64,000 nucleotides of DNA from Anthoceros angustus (taxonomy: Eukaryota; Streptophyta; Anthocerotopsida; Anthocerotales; Anthocerotaceae), in NCBI GenBank assembly GCA_010909165.1, contig VJWM01000016.1, positions 806,001 to 870,000 of the forward strand, written 5' to 3'. The translations under genes were made by a program, and so were the position numbers. This document shows positions 10,137-23,036 of the stretch, piece after piece. A model generated the notes under the pieces. That model was not told the origin of the DNA. It was given only the letters and a program-made list of their open reading frames with translations, and made no database searches. Positions within the stretch are counted from its first letter, which is position 1; each line of letters opens with the position of its first letter.

Positions 10137-11785
10137 AAGAAGAAGAATTTTATTGAAGTCCACTAAGACTTAACAACTTGCACCATGGTATGCCTAAGCT
10201 ACTTGCACCAAGGGCATCCATTCCCTTTAAGCACCCCATCTAAGTATCGATAGTCCACTAAGGACGGATTTCCATCATGGGACTTGGTACTTAACAACTA
10301 ACACCATGGTATGCCTAAGCTACTTACACCAAGGGCATCCATTCCCTTTAAGCACCCCATCTAAGTACCGATCCAAGTGCAGGATGCTTAGTAAGCACGT
10401 TCTTATAAATGTGTGTCCATTTGGCACATTTTCCTACCTCTACAACAGCCCGTTTTCTTATCCAGGAACTACGAGTAAAAACTTATTCAAACTCCATCTC
10501 GCGGCCTGTTTTGCTCGGCTGTTCACTCTACCTATGTTACCTATAGCCCGGGTTTGCCCCTTTGGATTTGTGCATTTCAAGAAGCTTTATCATATAGGAG
10601 TACTACATTGTATGTTTTGTGAAAGCATCTTTGTCTTCAAAGAATACTATTATTTATCATTAATTAATTTAATAAAATAATAAACTAGAGACTCACAAAG
10701 TAAAGGGGAAAAAAAAGAAGAGATATCAAGCTAGTATCCCTTTGCCGACCAGCAAATATGCGATATATATAGCATATGTGGTATACGAGGGCTGATGCTA
10801 AAATTATGATAACAAGGTTAGAATACTACTATGTATTTGGCATGTGTCATATATGGAATACCGATCTGGTCACGCGTCATCCACATTTTTTTAGGGTTGT
10901 GGACAGAAAGAAATAGTCCCGCCGTATACGGCGGAACTATTTCGTTATGTCACGCATGACCACATTGGTCTTGGCTGCGGCCCCCCGGTGTACCGATCTC
11001 GTCAAGCTGATGATGCACACAAACTTTTCACGATGTACACAAAAACGTTTTTTCTCTCAGGTTTAGGGTTGCGTTGCGTCTTCTCATGGGCATTTTGCGA
11101 TCCATGGCGGTATGTGTCTTATTCGCACTTTTTACCATTTATATTTGCGCTTACCGCACTCATCGCTTGTGCTCAGGTCGAGTGTGTTTGCCTCATGCGG
11201 TTGCGTGTTTGGCACTGGCTACATACAAGGCTGCAACGTTTCCTGCTGCCTATGGGGGTGCAGTTTCACATAGCACTAAGTACCTTGAAATAAGCTTGTA
11301 CCAGAAGGACCAACACAAAGAAGGCCGCGTGTTAACATGTATGTGTGGTGATCGGAACCCTAAAACCCTAAACTACAAAACATTTGCATGACACAATGGG
11401 AACACCAATGGGACCTGCATAGAACCTACCGAAGTTGTTGTGGCACATATTATATGTATATTGTATGCAAGAATCTTAACATGCAGTGGCATATTTCCGT
11501 AAAGTACACCCAAAGAAACAAAGTCACACACACAAAGCCGTGTGACCAGAACGGTATTCCATAGTCATAAAATGGCTTAGGCCAAATGGACGCACCTTTA
11601 TAAGAACCTCGTGATTAAGCATCCTGAGCTTAGATCGGTACTTAGATGGGGTGCCTGAAGGGAGTGGATGCCCTTGGTGCAAGTAGCTTAGGCACACCAT
11701 GGTACAAGTTGTCAAGTACCAAGTCCCATGATGGAAATCCGTGCATAGTGGACTTAAATAGAATTCTTCTTCTTCTTCTTCATAC
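10137..11785. mobile_element. Non-autonomous inverted-repeat DNA element, about 1.65 kb
   Basis: The outer ends are mirror images. The left end starts with (GAA)n ATTTTATTGAAGTCCACTA, and the right end, read on the minus strand, starts with (GAA)n ATTCTATTTAAGTCCACTA. The inverted similarity extends about 230-280 bases inward and includes GGATTTCCATCATGGGACTT and CCAAGGGCATCCA. The left arm is internally duplicated (about 10171-10256 and 10293-10371), so the CCATGGTATGCCTAAGCTACTT segment occurs twice there. Possible 8-bp flanks are TTCATAAC and TTCATACC. No transposase is visible, so it must be mobilised in trans if at all. A hAT- or MULE-like origin is possible but not shown. Confidence 0.65.
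10910..10943. repeat. 34-bp near-perfect palindrome
   Basis: The arms GAAATAGT ... ACTATTTC flank a perfect 16-base core CCGCCGTATACGGCGG. There is one mismatched pair (positions 10918 and 10935). It lies near the middle of the inverted-repeat element and could form a strong hairpin. Confidence 0.9.
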
Positions 11786-12191
11786 CAACCCCATTAGAAT
11801 AGAAGGTAGAATATCCTTCCACATCAACGCTTGATCATGGAAGAGGGATATGAGATTGTCGATGGTGATCTCTCGTTATGCTAAGCAATAATATAGTTTG
11901 ATTAAAAATTATAATTATAAATAATAAAATCTGGTCTTTCATTGGTAAAAACTTAAATAAAATAATTAATAAAAATATGGGATAAAAAACGATTTTAAGC
12001 GTATGATATTATTTAACCACCACTGTTTTAAGAGACTGTAAAAAACACTCCATACTCCACTTGATCTTAGTGGGTGGCCGTTTTGGAGTTAAATCGCCAC
12101 TGGACCATCCAAACAATCCAATCTCCGGGAGCTCCGGAATGCCGTGTGCATCGCTTGAGAGTAGGACTCGGAGTGCATACCGCAGAACAAG
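11786..12191. promoter_or_regulatory. AT-rich upstream region of the SRD2-like gene
   Basis: The stretch 11885-12010 is strongly AT-rich and without coding signal, in contrast to the gene that starts at 12192. It probably holds the promoter and leader. No individual element could be assigned with confidence. Confidence 0.35.
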
Positions 12192-14919
12192 ATGGTAGGG
12201 TCATCGCCTCTGGAGGATAGAGATGCTGCGGTTGGTGAATTTGAATCTGGATCCGGTGCTCGGGGAGGGCCTTTGTTGATGCCTGCATTGGGAACGGGGG
12301 TGATATCTGTACGAAATTTTCAGCGCTCGTGCATCACTTTACTTTCGGTAAGGAGCTCACAATGTTATCGCACAGTTTTCATGTTGTGGAATACCAGAAT
12401 TACTGAATTTTGGGGCATGCAGGTGTTGGAGTCAGAGTTAGATGATAGCTTGACACAAACTCTCTTTGACGACGATACCAGGTACAGGTTCACTGTTTTG
12501 GACAGAAACTTCTCTGCTCGCAGCTGTTTTCTGATGAAATAGAATAGGGTTATAGTGTGTACCGTATTTTGGAATGATGAGCTCCTTGTGATCAAGCTCT
12601 GGGTTGTCCGAATTGGAGCATTTGATAAAGATGACGTTTCTAATTCTCAGAGTCGACGACCTTAAGATCGTGACTGATGCTGAATTGGTTGACAAGGCTC
12701 TTGCCGAGGTCCTTGAGGTATGATGGCTTTGAAAACCCGGTTATCTTGAGGAGGTTAGTGGTTGCTAGGGTGTACACCAGACGTCTTGCAAACAATCTCA
12801 TTAGCTCTGCAGGGGAGAGTTGCTCTGGTGGAGTCTCCTCAGTTGGACGATACAGATGCAGAATTGTTTGATCAGGGTCTGGAAGTAAATACGCCGCAGA
12901 GGTACTTGTTGTGCTGGATCATATGCTGTTGTTTAGCAGAACACCTCTCCTGGTCTTGCGATGCTTGTTGACTTGATGTGTACGAGATGCTTGTTAGACT
13001 TTGTGTCCTAATGCTTTTGATACAGTGTTGTTGAAGCTGGTCCAGATGATGGAAGGACGGGTACAGAACCTAGGAATGACGACGACAATACAGAAGAACT
13101 TGACATTCCTGTTCCTTCATCGTCCATGGTCCCAGAGGCTGAAGGGACTGGAGGTGCTGGCTCAAGTGAGGCAACTGGAGGTGAAGGTGGACGCCAAAAA
13201 AGAAAAGAAAAACAAGGAGGCAAGAAACGTGGGAGACCTTATGATAGATCTATCCGAAGCATAACTACGGTTATATGACTAAACTATGTGTAAATTCATG
13301 AATCAGATGGCTGGGTTTGGATTGAGTGATTAGCTAATGTTTTGGATCGAATTGTTGCGTGTGTGCAGAATGGTGATGACAAGAGAACAGAAGCACTAGC
13401 AAGACTGAAGCAAGAAAGGGAGAGTGCCCGAGACAGCTGCAGCTTGAATATGCTGCTGTAAGGCGTAGTTTGGCTTGTCATATCTAATTTTGCAACGTTA
13501 TGTTAGCTCTGAGGATATGGCTGCTGCACATGCTGAACTTGAGTGGCTGAGCTGCATTTGGTGCTAGCCAGTTCACTGTAGTTGATAAATAACTGCATGG
13601 TGGGTTGGACAGGGTCAAGAATGAGCGTGATGCAAGGGAGAATGTTACAACTAAGCATCTGACGGGATTTTTTACGTCTTCTCTGCAGGTTGGCATTTAT
13701 AAGGAATGTGTCTCACTTTACACATCTCTGCACATGCAGATACCACGATCCGTCTGTGCTAAGCTTGGTATTTTCCAATGCATGGCTGTGATATGTGATC
13801 TCATTGACCATTTGTATTTCTCTGTGGTGCAGATGGAAAACGAGGATACTGGGGACCAGTTCCTTCTAGTTGGACCATCAGAGGTTGTCCTGCATCTGGA
13901 GATTTATCATGGCTTGAAGCGGCACATAAAGGTCTGAAAATCAGCAGAGGTGGCCCCTGCCTTTAATAGTGATGTATTTGGCATCAGCCAAGGTTTTCCC
14001 AGAGCTTGTGCTTATGTGACCGACTGTATGCAGACTCAAGAGTTTCTGGTGCTTGGCAGTCAACCCCTCACTGCACTCCGCGACAAGATCTACTGTCTAA
14101 CCAATGACGTTGCAAAGAAAGCAGGGATGCACATGCCCTCTGGGTATTTTCTCATTGAGGTAACCTTAAGCTGTTTGCTGCAAACTAACTGTGCCTTAGC
14201 AGCAATTTCCTGGCATGAAGATGAGTCTCACATGGCAATTCAAACAGGACGTGTTCTACAATGACATGCGTGACCCCAATGCCATTGACTACAGTGTGCC
14301 GTACCTTCGATGGATTAAGGAGCAAAAAGAAGCCCTTGCAAACCCCTGTAAGAGACGTCCTGACAAGACTTTTGATGAGCATGGATTTGCCGTCCGCTGT
14401 CGACGACGACGTCTTCCCAAGCTTCCGACCTTGAGCACCACAATGATGGCGGAGACAATCTTCCTGGACCTGAAAATCAGAATAGGAGCACCTTATTTGT
14501 ACTGCCATCAGGTTGGTTTCCTCCCCTCCTCCATTGCTTCAACCAGTGGAAAGTTGGTGTCAGGCTTAATAGAGCCAAAGCAGTGCTTATTTTGTCATGG
14601 TGCAAGTTTGTATCACTTGACTGTGCTTCTACAGGGGGATTGCAAGCACACTATCATATTTCGAGATTTGCGGTTGATCCACCAAGACGACGTGCAGAAC
14701 GCCTTATCGTATCCGGTCCTCAAGTTTATACCGAAGCTAAGGTACAGGAAGTGTTCAATCTGCAGCATCTATCGCGCCAAAAAAGTCACCTATGAGGATA
14801 TGCGGGCGCCATCGAGTCCATGCTTCTTCTGCGATAACTGTTACTACGTTCTGCACTATTCCGAAGGAGGGGTATTACTGTATAGTGACTTCAAAGTCTA
14901 TGACTACTACCATGAGTGA
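12192..14919 (+). CDS. SRD2: snRNA-activating protein complex subunit (SNAPC3/SRD2-like), complete
   Basis: Twelve exons keep phase: 12192-12347, 12423-12481, 12651-12717, 12813-12901, 13026-13269, 13369-13457, 13507-13560, 13613-13688, 13833-13931, 14034-14159, 14248-14511 and 14635-14919 (535 residues). SNAPc binds the upstream element of snRNA promoters for Pol II and Pol III transcription; the plant subunit is SRD2. The C-terminal half is the diagnostic domain: [56 protein letters not shown], then paired CSIC and [13 protein letters not shown] cysteines that likely bind zinc. The N-terminal half is acidic and charged, with an AT-hook-like KKRGRPYD around residue 195. Exons 5-8 are less certain because their boundaries rest only on phase and splice signals. 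Confidence 0.9.
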
Positions 14920-15435
14920 TTTCTCATTTTTCTTGCCCGATACGTCACGTAGAGCTCATTGACATGAGCATTTGAACACCGGTTTCACAATTTATCGGCC
15001 AGCCATCCCTGACCATGGTGGGGTTAAAGTAAGGATATTTTGTGTTGAGAAATGCGTGGGAGGAACGCTCCCAGGTATCACGCATGTGACCGTGATCATG
15101 ATCTTGCCTGGCCTCTGTATGATCCAAACTGCTAGCCACAGGTGGCCTGGACAGGAGATCTGCATTGTGGTGAGTACTTCAGGATAATGTACTGGACTAT
15201 GGCCCAGCGACTTACTTTGCCACTCAACCTAGTATTTGTCATCAACCAGCTGTAAGGACAAAGAATGGATGGGTGAGGAGAACGCTGCACCGCATGGTTA
15301 CCAGGGAGACGGAACTCCACCATCTGCTTCCGCGCAAATTCGGCATATTCCGCCCAAACCGGCGTCTGGTCAAAATTTCAAAAATGGAAGGAAAAAAAGC
15401 AAGTTTTTCGATGGATTCTTAAATCCTCCCGAACA
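14920..15435. other. 3' flank of the SRD2-like gene
   Basis: I see no gene. Short frames here have no recognisable motif. This should include the 3' untranslated region. Confidence 0.4.
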
Positions 15436-16135
15436 ATAACATCCCCTTTTGAGCGAGGTGGGGCAGTCACGCAATTGTTGATAAAAACATCACCAAACAC
15501 CAGCACTAGGCCTCCAAGTAGCCTGTCGTCCTTCCACTCCACGAGACGACTCACGTCCTTCCACTCCACGAGACGACTCGCATCCTTCCACTCCATGGGA
15601 CGACTCGCGTCCTTCCACTCCACGGGACGACTCGCAGTCAGCACGTCTGCCGCTGCTGTTTATTGTAGCAAGAGTCAACAAGAATACATGAGAGATGAGA
15701 GAGAGCTCCCCATTTTTGCCTAAGCTAGGAGCTTAGCTCTCTCCCCTCGATCTCCTCCTCAAACAGCTCTCCTCTAGGACGCTCACACTCTAGGCTCCCA
15801 AGGCCTCTAGGCACCATAGTCCTATCCTCACAAGAGTGTAGCTCCCAAGTGCTACGATCCTTCTAGACATGCTCACACTCCAGGCTCCCAAGGCCTTTAC
15901 GCTCCAAAGTCCTATCCTCACGAGTGTAGCTCCCAATGCTAGGATCACAGGATGTTCCCCTCTAGGGCTAGCCTCATCTTCTTCTTTTATAGGGAGGCTT
16001 ACATCATTCTCAAAAGTACCTGCCTAAAGCAGACTTTCTTCCTTAAGCCCTAAGCTAAGTCTTACCACCACACTTACAACTTACTAGACTAGATCCAGGG
16101 CTGCATGCCTCTCATGCAAGGCTTCTTACTCGAAC
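15436..16135 (+). mobile_element. Solo arm of a foldback-type repeat family
   Basis: About 700 bases starting ATAACATCCCCTTTTGAGCG and ending near CAAGGCTTCTTACT. The same sequence recurs at 31338-31735 and, in both orientations, across 43587-45055. Shared landmarks are AGCAAGAGTCAACAAGAATA, GCTCTCTCCCCTCGATCTCC, CACACTCTAGGCTCCCA and CTATCCTCACAAGAGTGTAG. No coding capacity is seen. Confidence 0.75.
15527..15634. repeat. 27-bp minisatellite, four units
   Basis: Units start at 15527, 15554, 15581 and 15608. The consensus begins CGTCCTTCCACTCCACG and ends GACGACTCG. It sits within the foldback repeat arm. Confidence 0.9.
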
Positions 16136-19100
16136 AGTGTAATTTTGCAGGGATTTTGAAATTCAAAATAAGCCTCATAACAGGTTAGAATGTTAGTGAA
16201 CTTGTAAACCCTAAACCCTAAACCCGTAAAGTTAGTGAGCGTGTAAACTGCAAATGCCGTAAAACCATGTATTTTGAAGTGTTACAGAAACTCGCAAGCG
16301 GGTGTCTTTTTGGGTGCACCCCCTGTCCTTTTCATGCTTCGAATAAGACATGTTGTATATGCAGATAATTCAATTATGGGGATTATAGGTTAGACGTAGT
16401 GGAGCTTCTGGCTCAAACCGCTCTACTTCATATTGCCTAGATAAAGATAAAAGACATAATCAAGTTTATCCGTAATGCCTAATACATGGAATATCAAGGA
16501 GTTGAGTGAAGAGCTTTATGAATGTTGTAGCCTCTGATTGCATTGCATTGCGTGCAGGAAAGGAGAGAAATTGGATCGGAGTCGGATTGATTGCTTTATT
16601 GAATGAATGATAGAATGCAGATGTGTATGTTGTGCTCCTCATCAAACATCGTAATGCATTCCCAAGCATAACGTAAAGGCCAATGCACGTTCCTCTAAAC
16701 ATGTTTTTCTTTGATCAGGCGAGGCGACATCTCTTTCTCATGGTAAACATTAGGTCTACTAAGTTAGGAGGGGACCTAGGTCTTGTTCATCCTTTAACGG
16801 CTAGTGTTCATACTGCCATCATCGTTGGTGGTAGTCTACGAAATAAACTAGGACGTAGTTTGAGGGCTGAAGAGCCTGCAGTTCTCAACAACTGTTCTTT
16901 TGCCTTTAACAAGTGGCCTTGGGCCTCCAACGGTCTCTCTTATACTGGTGTCTTCTCTATCAAAATAGATACTCAAATCATGTACAAAAGCTCCTCTTGG
17001 ATAGACAGGGGAATCCCTCTTTCTTCATGTAGGTCTTTATCGTAAGCGGAACATACTAAATAAATAAGATAGACAAAACAATATAAGAATTAGACTGAAA
17101 ATGATAATTAGAATAATTAAAATCAAAATAAAATTAAAAAATGACTACCCCATTTAGACTTGGCCTTTGTGTCCTTGTGCAATACACAAGCAAAAGTAAC
17201 ATGGTCATTGTACAATATGCAATCATAAGTAACATGGTTAGCTAAAATCAGCCCGTCCTCCATTTGTCCATACTCAACAAGCAGCCATTTGTCCATGAGA
17301 CAGCCTGTCCTCCATTTGTCCTCCTCCATTTGTCCATACTCATGTCTGAACCCCCTTGTTTGTGTACCTGGAGCAAGTTCAGCAATCGAGGACGACCTTC
17401 TCTTCAAAGGCAAACGAACTTCAACATTGGTGCTCAAGGAACTTCATCTTTTGTGGCCATGCTATTAGAAAACTAACATGCATTTGGGCATCTGGCATAT
17501 AGCATTGATATCCGCCACGCTATTGTTCACTCTATAGCAGAGCACTTTCCGCCAAATTCCAAGTCAGCAAAAAATGCACAACTTGCCTGAAGAGCAGGTA
17601 ATATAAAGATGTGCTCATCCCCCTCCACTCCTGATCTATACATCTCATGGTACCCTTATTGGGTACATTAATCAGAGATTATGAAGATCACATGAAGCCA
17701 TTTGGATTAAGCCCTTTCCACTAAAAAAAACTGTATTCACTTCAGAGGGATTTAGTAGTTGCAGGGCGACGAGTTCATGAATGCACTGCCAAACTTCGGT
17801 ACTAGTCGAGTGCATACTTGGGAACCATATCAAGCGTATGTCTTCATGCGGAGGTAAGCTATAAGAGGCCATGGATGTGCTCGCCAGAGAGCACACAACT
17901 GAGCTTTGATTTACCACTTGAGACAACCATTTGAAAGAACATTATGCAAACCATCTCTATCCAAACATTTTTCCTTTCTAGTTCAAAAAGTAGGTTATAA
18001 ATTATATTATTCTTGGTCTGATCTTCCTCTACCTCCGTGGTTTGCAGGCCGTTTATTCTTCCTGCATATGACATTGTGGGTGCAGTAGGTGACTTTAGGT
18101 AGGGAGCTTATTTGCTCCCCTTCACCTCGACCCCTGGTCCTCTTTGGTTGTCCCCTCCTAGATGGGCTTTTCCCATCGTTTTTTCACCTCAATAAAATCT
18201 TCTTGGTCTGATTATGTTACCATGATTCTTCACCTCATTTTCATCTATGCATTATATTAAAAAAGCTATTGGAATTGAATACATATCAAGTAAGGTTTTT
18301 CAAGGAGCAAGAATAAAAGGTCTAAATACTCCAATTTTGAGTATGCAAATATCAAAATATTAATGAAAAAATTATTTATATTCTACTTTAATGTAGGTAA
18401 AGAATTCACACTTTAGAAACTAATATTAGACTAATATTCACAAGGAATAATCCACGGAAAGCACCTGAGCTGATCTAGATAAAATACTGGTAACTATAAA
18501 TTTTAATTAATTATTTTTTTAATAATAAAATCAATATGTTGGGAATTATGCAGTTCTAAACCTTTGAAATTCTAGAGGTGGTTTTTGCATTATTTCCAAG
18601 CGGTCTTCAGGGCATTTACGAAGTTGTACAATAGCATATTACAAGTTGGTGGAATGCCAACTTGAATGAAGAAGACAGTTAAAGTATATTGTGGATCAAC
18701 TGTAGATTGGATATATGGAACTTTCAGGTGAACAAAGAAAGTTGCAGATTGGGTATATGGAACTTTCAGATGAACAAAGTTGAAAAGCGTAGACATTATA
18801 TCTTGCTAACACACATAATAGTACCTAATCTGCAATTGATCCGCAATATATTTCAATTGACTTTCTTCATTTAAACTTGTAAACATACTTCAATTGTCCT
18901 TCTTCATTCAAACTTTGTATTCGATTCAATCCGTAGCATACAAAAGTGTACAGCTCCGAAAATACCCTCAAGATACTATTTTGTGTGCCACCAAGATATA
19001 ATGTCTATTGGATACTATTATGTGTGCCGGCATCATCAAGATATAATGTCTAATAAATCTTAACAATTACTACAATAATAATGAGTCTGTCATTAACCAT

Positions 19101-19534
19101 GATATATAAATACACAATTAAAATTATTATAAAAATATAGTATAATATTTATACAGATCATATTAAATACTTAAATAATACTTTAGAATTTTAATTTAAA
19201 ATCTTTGAGTAAGAACTAAAAATATTCAATATATCTTCCTAAACACAAAATTTTTAAAACAATTATAAACCATAGCTAATAATAGTCTTACTATACCTAC
19301 AGTAATCATAAATACCCAATTAGGCATTAACCTTATCCTATTCGCAAACATGATTCGCCAACATAATTGCACCCAATTCGCAGTCGATCTTCAACGTACT
19401 TCAATTGTCCTTCCTCATTGCAGCTTGCGTTCCACCCAACCTATAACCTATAACATATCAGCATACAACCATCAGAGAAGCTCACAAGATCACTTTTCAG
19501 CTCTTCTGCTTACCTGTTTGTGTGTCGAATAACT
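16136..19534. other. AT-rich intergenic spacer with small repeats
   Basis: No gene is supported over 3.4 kb. It holds a short telomere-like run (three AAACCCT units near 16208-16226), repeated CCATTTGTCC words at about 17262-17340, and an inverted-repeat cluster at about 18660-19050 described separately. Codon-like composition is absent and A/T runs are frequent. Confidence 0.6.
18661..19052. repeat. Small inverted-repeat cluster (MITE-like)
   Basis: About 50 bases at 18661-18710 (GAATGAAGAAGACAGTT ... GTGGATCAACTGTAGATT) recur inverted at about 18828-18876. A GATTGGRTATATGGAACTTT unit is tandem at about 18705-18780. A second inverted pair has arms at about 18790-18823 and 18988-19052 (AAGATATAATGTCTA word). 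Confidence 0.55.
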
Positions 19535-20405
19535 TCCACAACCTTCCACAGCAGGAAGTTCCTACAAGAAAGTAGCTTGCACTTGAAGATCTCCCTCAAC
19601 ATATGCACGCCCAGGTGTCCTGCATCAGATTAAGAATAAAACCCTGAACCACTCTTCAGCACAGCAAGGACGTGCACGCACAGCAAGGACGTGCACGTCC
19701 CTCTGTCCACATAGGGCACTCAGATGAGCTTATCCACAATATCAATGGTGATATCTCCCTGTGCAAGCGAAGCTGCGAGAAGCAAAGCAGTAAGATATTA
19801 GCTGCTCACTGCGGCTGAGAGCTTCACCTGCACACACACAGGTGAGTGCTAAATCACGGCACCAAGAAAGGAAATCAAATCCATGAAGCATTGCAGAGGG
19901 ACGAGAATACCAGAATCTCACTGTTCGTCCAGGGAACCCGCCTTTGGCATTGACTGCAACAGGAGGACAGTTGGTGCCCAGTGTGCACTCCACATCTGCA
20001 CCGAGCTGCTTTAAGCCCGAGACAAGGTCCCCAGATTGGCCTCTCCCGCATTGAATCGGCCTATAGAACCCACAAAGGTGGCTTGGTTGGCTGAACGGTC
20101 CTCGGACACATCCAACCCCAGGGCCGTCATGGAACTCAACATGTAGCGCACGTCATCACTGTCCAGGATGGTATCCACAACAGTCGTGCCCTGGCATCAC
20201 GAATTCCTCAGCTCCCAAGACCCACACCAATCCAAACACCAAGGACGCAAGCAAGAAAGGGAGCAACATCCAGGTGCGGGAACAGGCACACCCCACCTCG
20301 GAGAGTGCTGCCGGAAAAAGCAGACGGTTGGAGAGGGACTAGGAGCCGGGAGCTCGACAGTGCAACTGATCGCCTTCACAGGCTGCAACACCACCGTCTC
20401 CAACG
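19535..20405 (-). pseudogene. EPSP synthase pseudogene fragment (copy A)
   Basis: It matches the intact EPSPS at 47935-50241 piece by piece on the minus strand: part of exon 5, exon 4 end, exon 3 end ([18 protein letters not shown] near 19935-19990), a remnant of exon 2 near 20075-20190, and part of exon 1 ([11 protein letters not shown] near 20370-20400). Exons 6-8 are absent. A deletion joins the middle of exon 3 to exon 2, removing the intron and the [13 protein letters not shown] coding stretch. The [10 protein letters not shown] motif is destroyed by substitutions and frame loss. It is not functional. Confidence 0.85.
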
Positions 20406-21083
20406 CTGGGCTGGGACCAGCCTGTTGGCCGTTGGGCGCGTGCGTGGCAGCAGAGATGGCCATGGCCGCCATCTTCGCGCAGCGCCAGCGACAGCAAAGA
20501 CACAGAGAGGGACCGGAAATGGCGGGGATCGGCAGTCGGCTCCACAAAACTAGCCCAGCCACCTCTTGACGACCAAACGCCGTTGCGGGCTGAGTCATGT
20601 CGGAGGTTGAGACGTCTCAACCTCCGAGCGAACTGAGGAAGGGAAGGAGGAAACGCGGTGGGATCCGATCGCCGGTAGTGACTCTTGAGCGAGCGAGCGA
20701 CCAAGAGGAGAGCTCCAGTTCCACTCTGCAAAAGGCTCGGCTAGTCCATATCCAAGCACAGGGTTAGCCAGCCCTCCTTCCGTCACTGCAGGCTGCCCTA
20801 CCTCCTTGGTCGAACATCCAATGCTGGCGTCACAGCAATGGTGTCTAGTCTCAAGGTGCGTGTGCTTCATGTCAGCACCAGCAATATACACGGTGTGTCT
20901 GTCTGGCCGACAAAGAAAAAGCCTGGAAGGACCTACAAACTGGAGGGACACGAAACGCCCGACACCACTCCGTTTTCTAGAGTTGTCAATCGGTGGCAGT
21001 GGAGGACGGAGTTGAAAGCTACCAAAAGCAGCAAGCCCGGTCGCGGCAAACTAGAGGCAATGTCAATGTTGGAGTCATATCCA
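20406..21083. other. Spacer between EPSPS copy A and the peroxidase gene
   Basis: No gene is supported. Part should be the 3' untranslated region of the peroxidase, which ends at 21084. Confidence 0.45.
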
Positions 21084-22366
21084 TCAATTTCGAACTCTAC
21101 AATTTTTGCGGATTTCACCAATTGTGCCCAGCTTGACTGCAACGGAGCTGAGCCTGATCATGGCGTTGGTGAACTTGAGCGACCAAAACGGGTCGTTCTG
21201 GGAGTTGAGTGTGGCAGTGAACTGCGTGAGCACATCGTTGTGGAGAACTTGGTCTGAGGTCATGAGGCCCTGGTTGGCCAGCAGATTGGTGTAGTAGTTG
21301 TTGTCGAATACGAGGGGCGTGCTCACGTCCAAGGGCACCGTAGTGTCGGGGTTGGCGTTGGGCGGGCACAGTTGCTTCAGCTTGGCTGCGTACACCGGGT
21401 CCAGTGAAGAATCCGTCCTGGAAGTGAGGTTGAAGTTGTAAAGGCGGCTGGAGAAGGAGGAGCAGTGCGCCCTCCCGATGGTGTGCGCTCCTGCAATTGC
21501 AAGCATCGAGTAATAATGCAGACTCAGAACGTCATTCCACTTCCATGGCAGTGATCGAGCTGGGCCAGGCGCACTACCTGAGAGCGTGATCATCTCGTCC
21601 TGAGTGAGCCCTTTATTTGCGAAGCTCTGCGTGAGCTGCTGCACATTGGCGGTGGCTGGAGGAAGGTTGAGCAGCGCATCCGGGTTGAGCGAGATCCTAC
21701 CGTCTCTGCGCCCGGTCGGTACCTGCCATGTTGGTCCCCCGGACTGCGGACAAGCACAAACAAGGTAAGGACTCACTAACACATCTCCAACTGCTCGCAA
21801 CTGTTTGTAATGTAAACGACAACCATCGCGGGGCTCACGGTTTTGATCTCTTACAATCACGACCGAGTCCCGCGCAGCAAGAGCCACGATGTCCGCACAC
21901 GACACGATGCCCGGGCAGGCAGCTTCCAGAGCCGTCTTCGCCGCATCGATCACCTGGTAGCCGCGGATGGACAGATTGGGAGTGGCATCCTTCTCGGCCA
22001 GGGGAAACCCGGACGTGGAGTCGAGGAGCAAAGAACCGTCGCATCCCTGCAGACACACGCACATGCGGAATGTGTAGCATACTTCATCACACACGCAGTT
22101 GAAAAGCTTTAAGACAGCAGCATCTCCACCTGCACAAAACAGTCGTGGAAGTGGAGGCGGAGAAGCGAAGCCGGCAGAGTAGGATCGCTATTCGCAAATT
22201 TCTTCACCGTGGTGTTCACAATACTCTCGGCACTGGGACAGTTCACGTTGTAGAAGCCGACGAAGAACTGCGCCTGCACCGTCCCGAGCCCCAGCAGCAG
22301 GACGACGGCTGCTACCGCGGCCCCCCTGCTGTGCTCCGCCATGGCCATGGATCCCGTCCCGCTCAT
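21084..22366 (-). CDS. Class III peroxidase, secreted, complete
   Basis: Four exons: 22130-22366, 21855-22046, 21578-21743 and 21084-21490. All join in phase, giving 333 residues, with three introns as is classic for the family. These are secreted haem enzymes that use hydrogen peroxide to oxidise phenolics in the wall and apoplast. A signal peptide is evident ([17 protein letters not shown], mature start near residue 32). Distal residues are in RLHFHDCF (Arg70, His74). The first calcium site follows in GCDGSLLLD, the structural motif in [12 protein letters not shown], and the proximal His201 in [10 protein letters not shown]. The cysteine pattern looks complete. Gene start is the ATG at 22366; an ATG six residues in is an alternative. 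It is divergent from the gene at 23037 with a 670-base gap. Confidence 0.95.
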
Positions 22367-23036
22367 TCCTTCCTCGACCTCAGCAGCTTCTTCACCCGGG
22401 AGTAGACCGACACGCCGGCAGTGTGATGCGGAGCGGATCCTAACACCAGCGGAGCGCCGGAAGCTTCCGGCATCGCAGAGTCAGAGAGCGCTACAACGAC
22501 CTGCGCTCATACAGCTGTAGCGGTAGTCGGACTCCACAGACTTTTTTGTTGCACCTGCTTCGAACTGCAGAATCAGCCACTCCCGGCCACATCATTCAAT
22601 GCTGCAGCCTGCAGCAGAGGCGGCCGGACTGGACGCCGCGGCGGGACGTACGAGCATTCAAGGAAGCAACAACTGCACTGAATGCGCTTGCCGTGCTGCT
22701 CTCGGGACTCATCCGCTTCGTGTTTGCACTCGCTTTGATGGCAGCCAGGCTGTTTACTGGACATGTGACACCTCCACCAACCCCCCTGCGCTCGTCCTGC
22801 CCCGTCTGGATGCATTCTCCACAGCATGTCTGTTTTGTACACTGTACACTCCACGCCGCATTCAAGGCTCCGTCCTTTGCTGTGGCAAGCTTCAAATCTC
22901 CAACTTGCTGATGTTATCTAAACGCGCTCAACAAACTTTTACTCCCATCCCCGCAGAAACTGGTCCACAAAAATTCTCCCGAATGCGCGAAATGTTGGAA
23001 GCAAGGTAGACCTCACACACAACACAAACCCTAGCC
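22367..23036. promoter_or_regulatory. Shared divergent promoter region
   Basis: This 670-base gap separates two divergent starts (peroxidase, minus; methyltransferase, plus). Frames inside are shadows without motifs. No specific element could be called. Confidence 0.4.

Noticed and set aside
16205-16226. Telomere-like AAACCCT run (similar short runs near 11357 and 5665)
   Set aside because: Only two to three units each. These are common in plant upstream regions and do not indicate a telomere or a fusion point.
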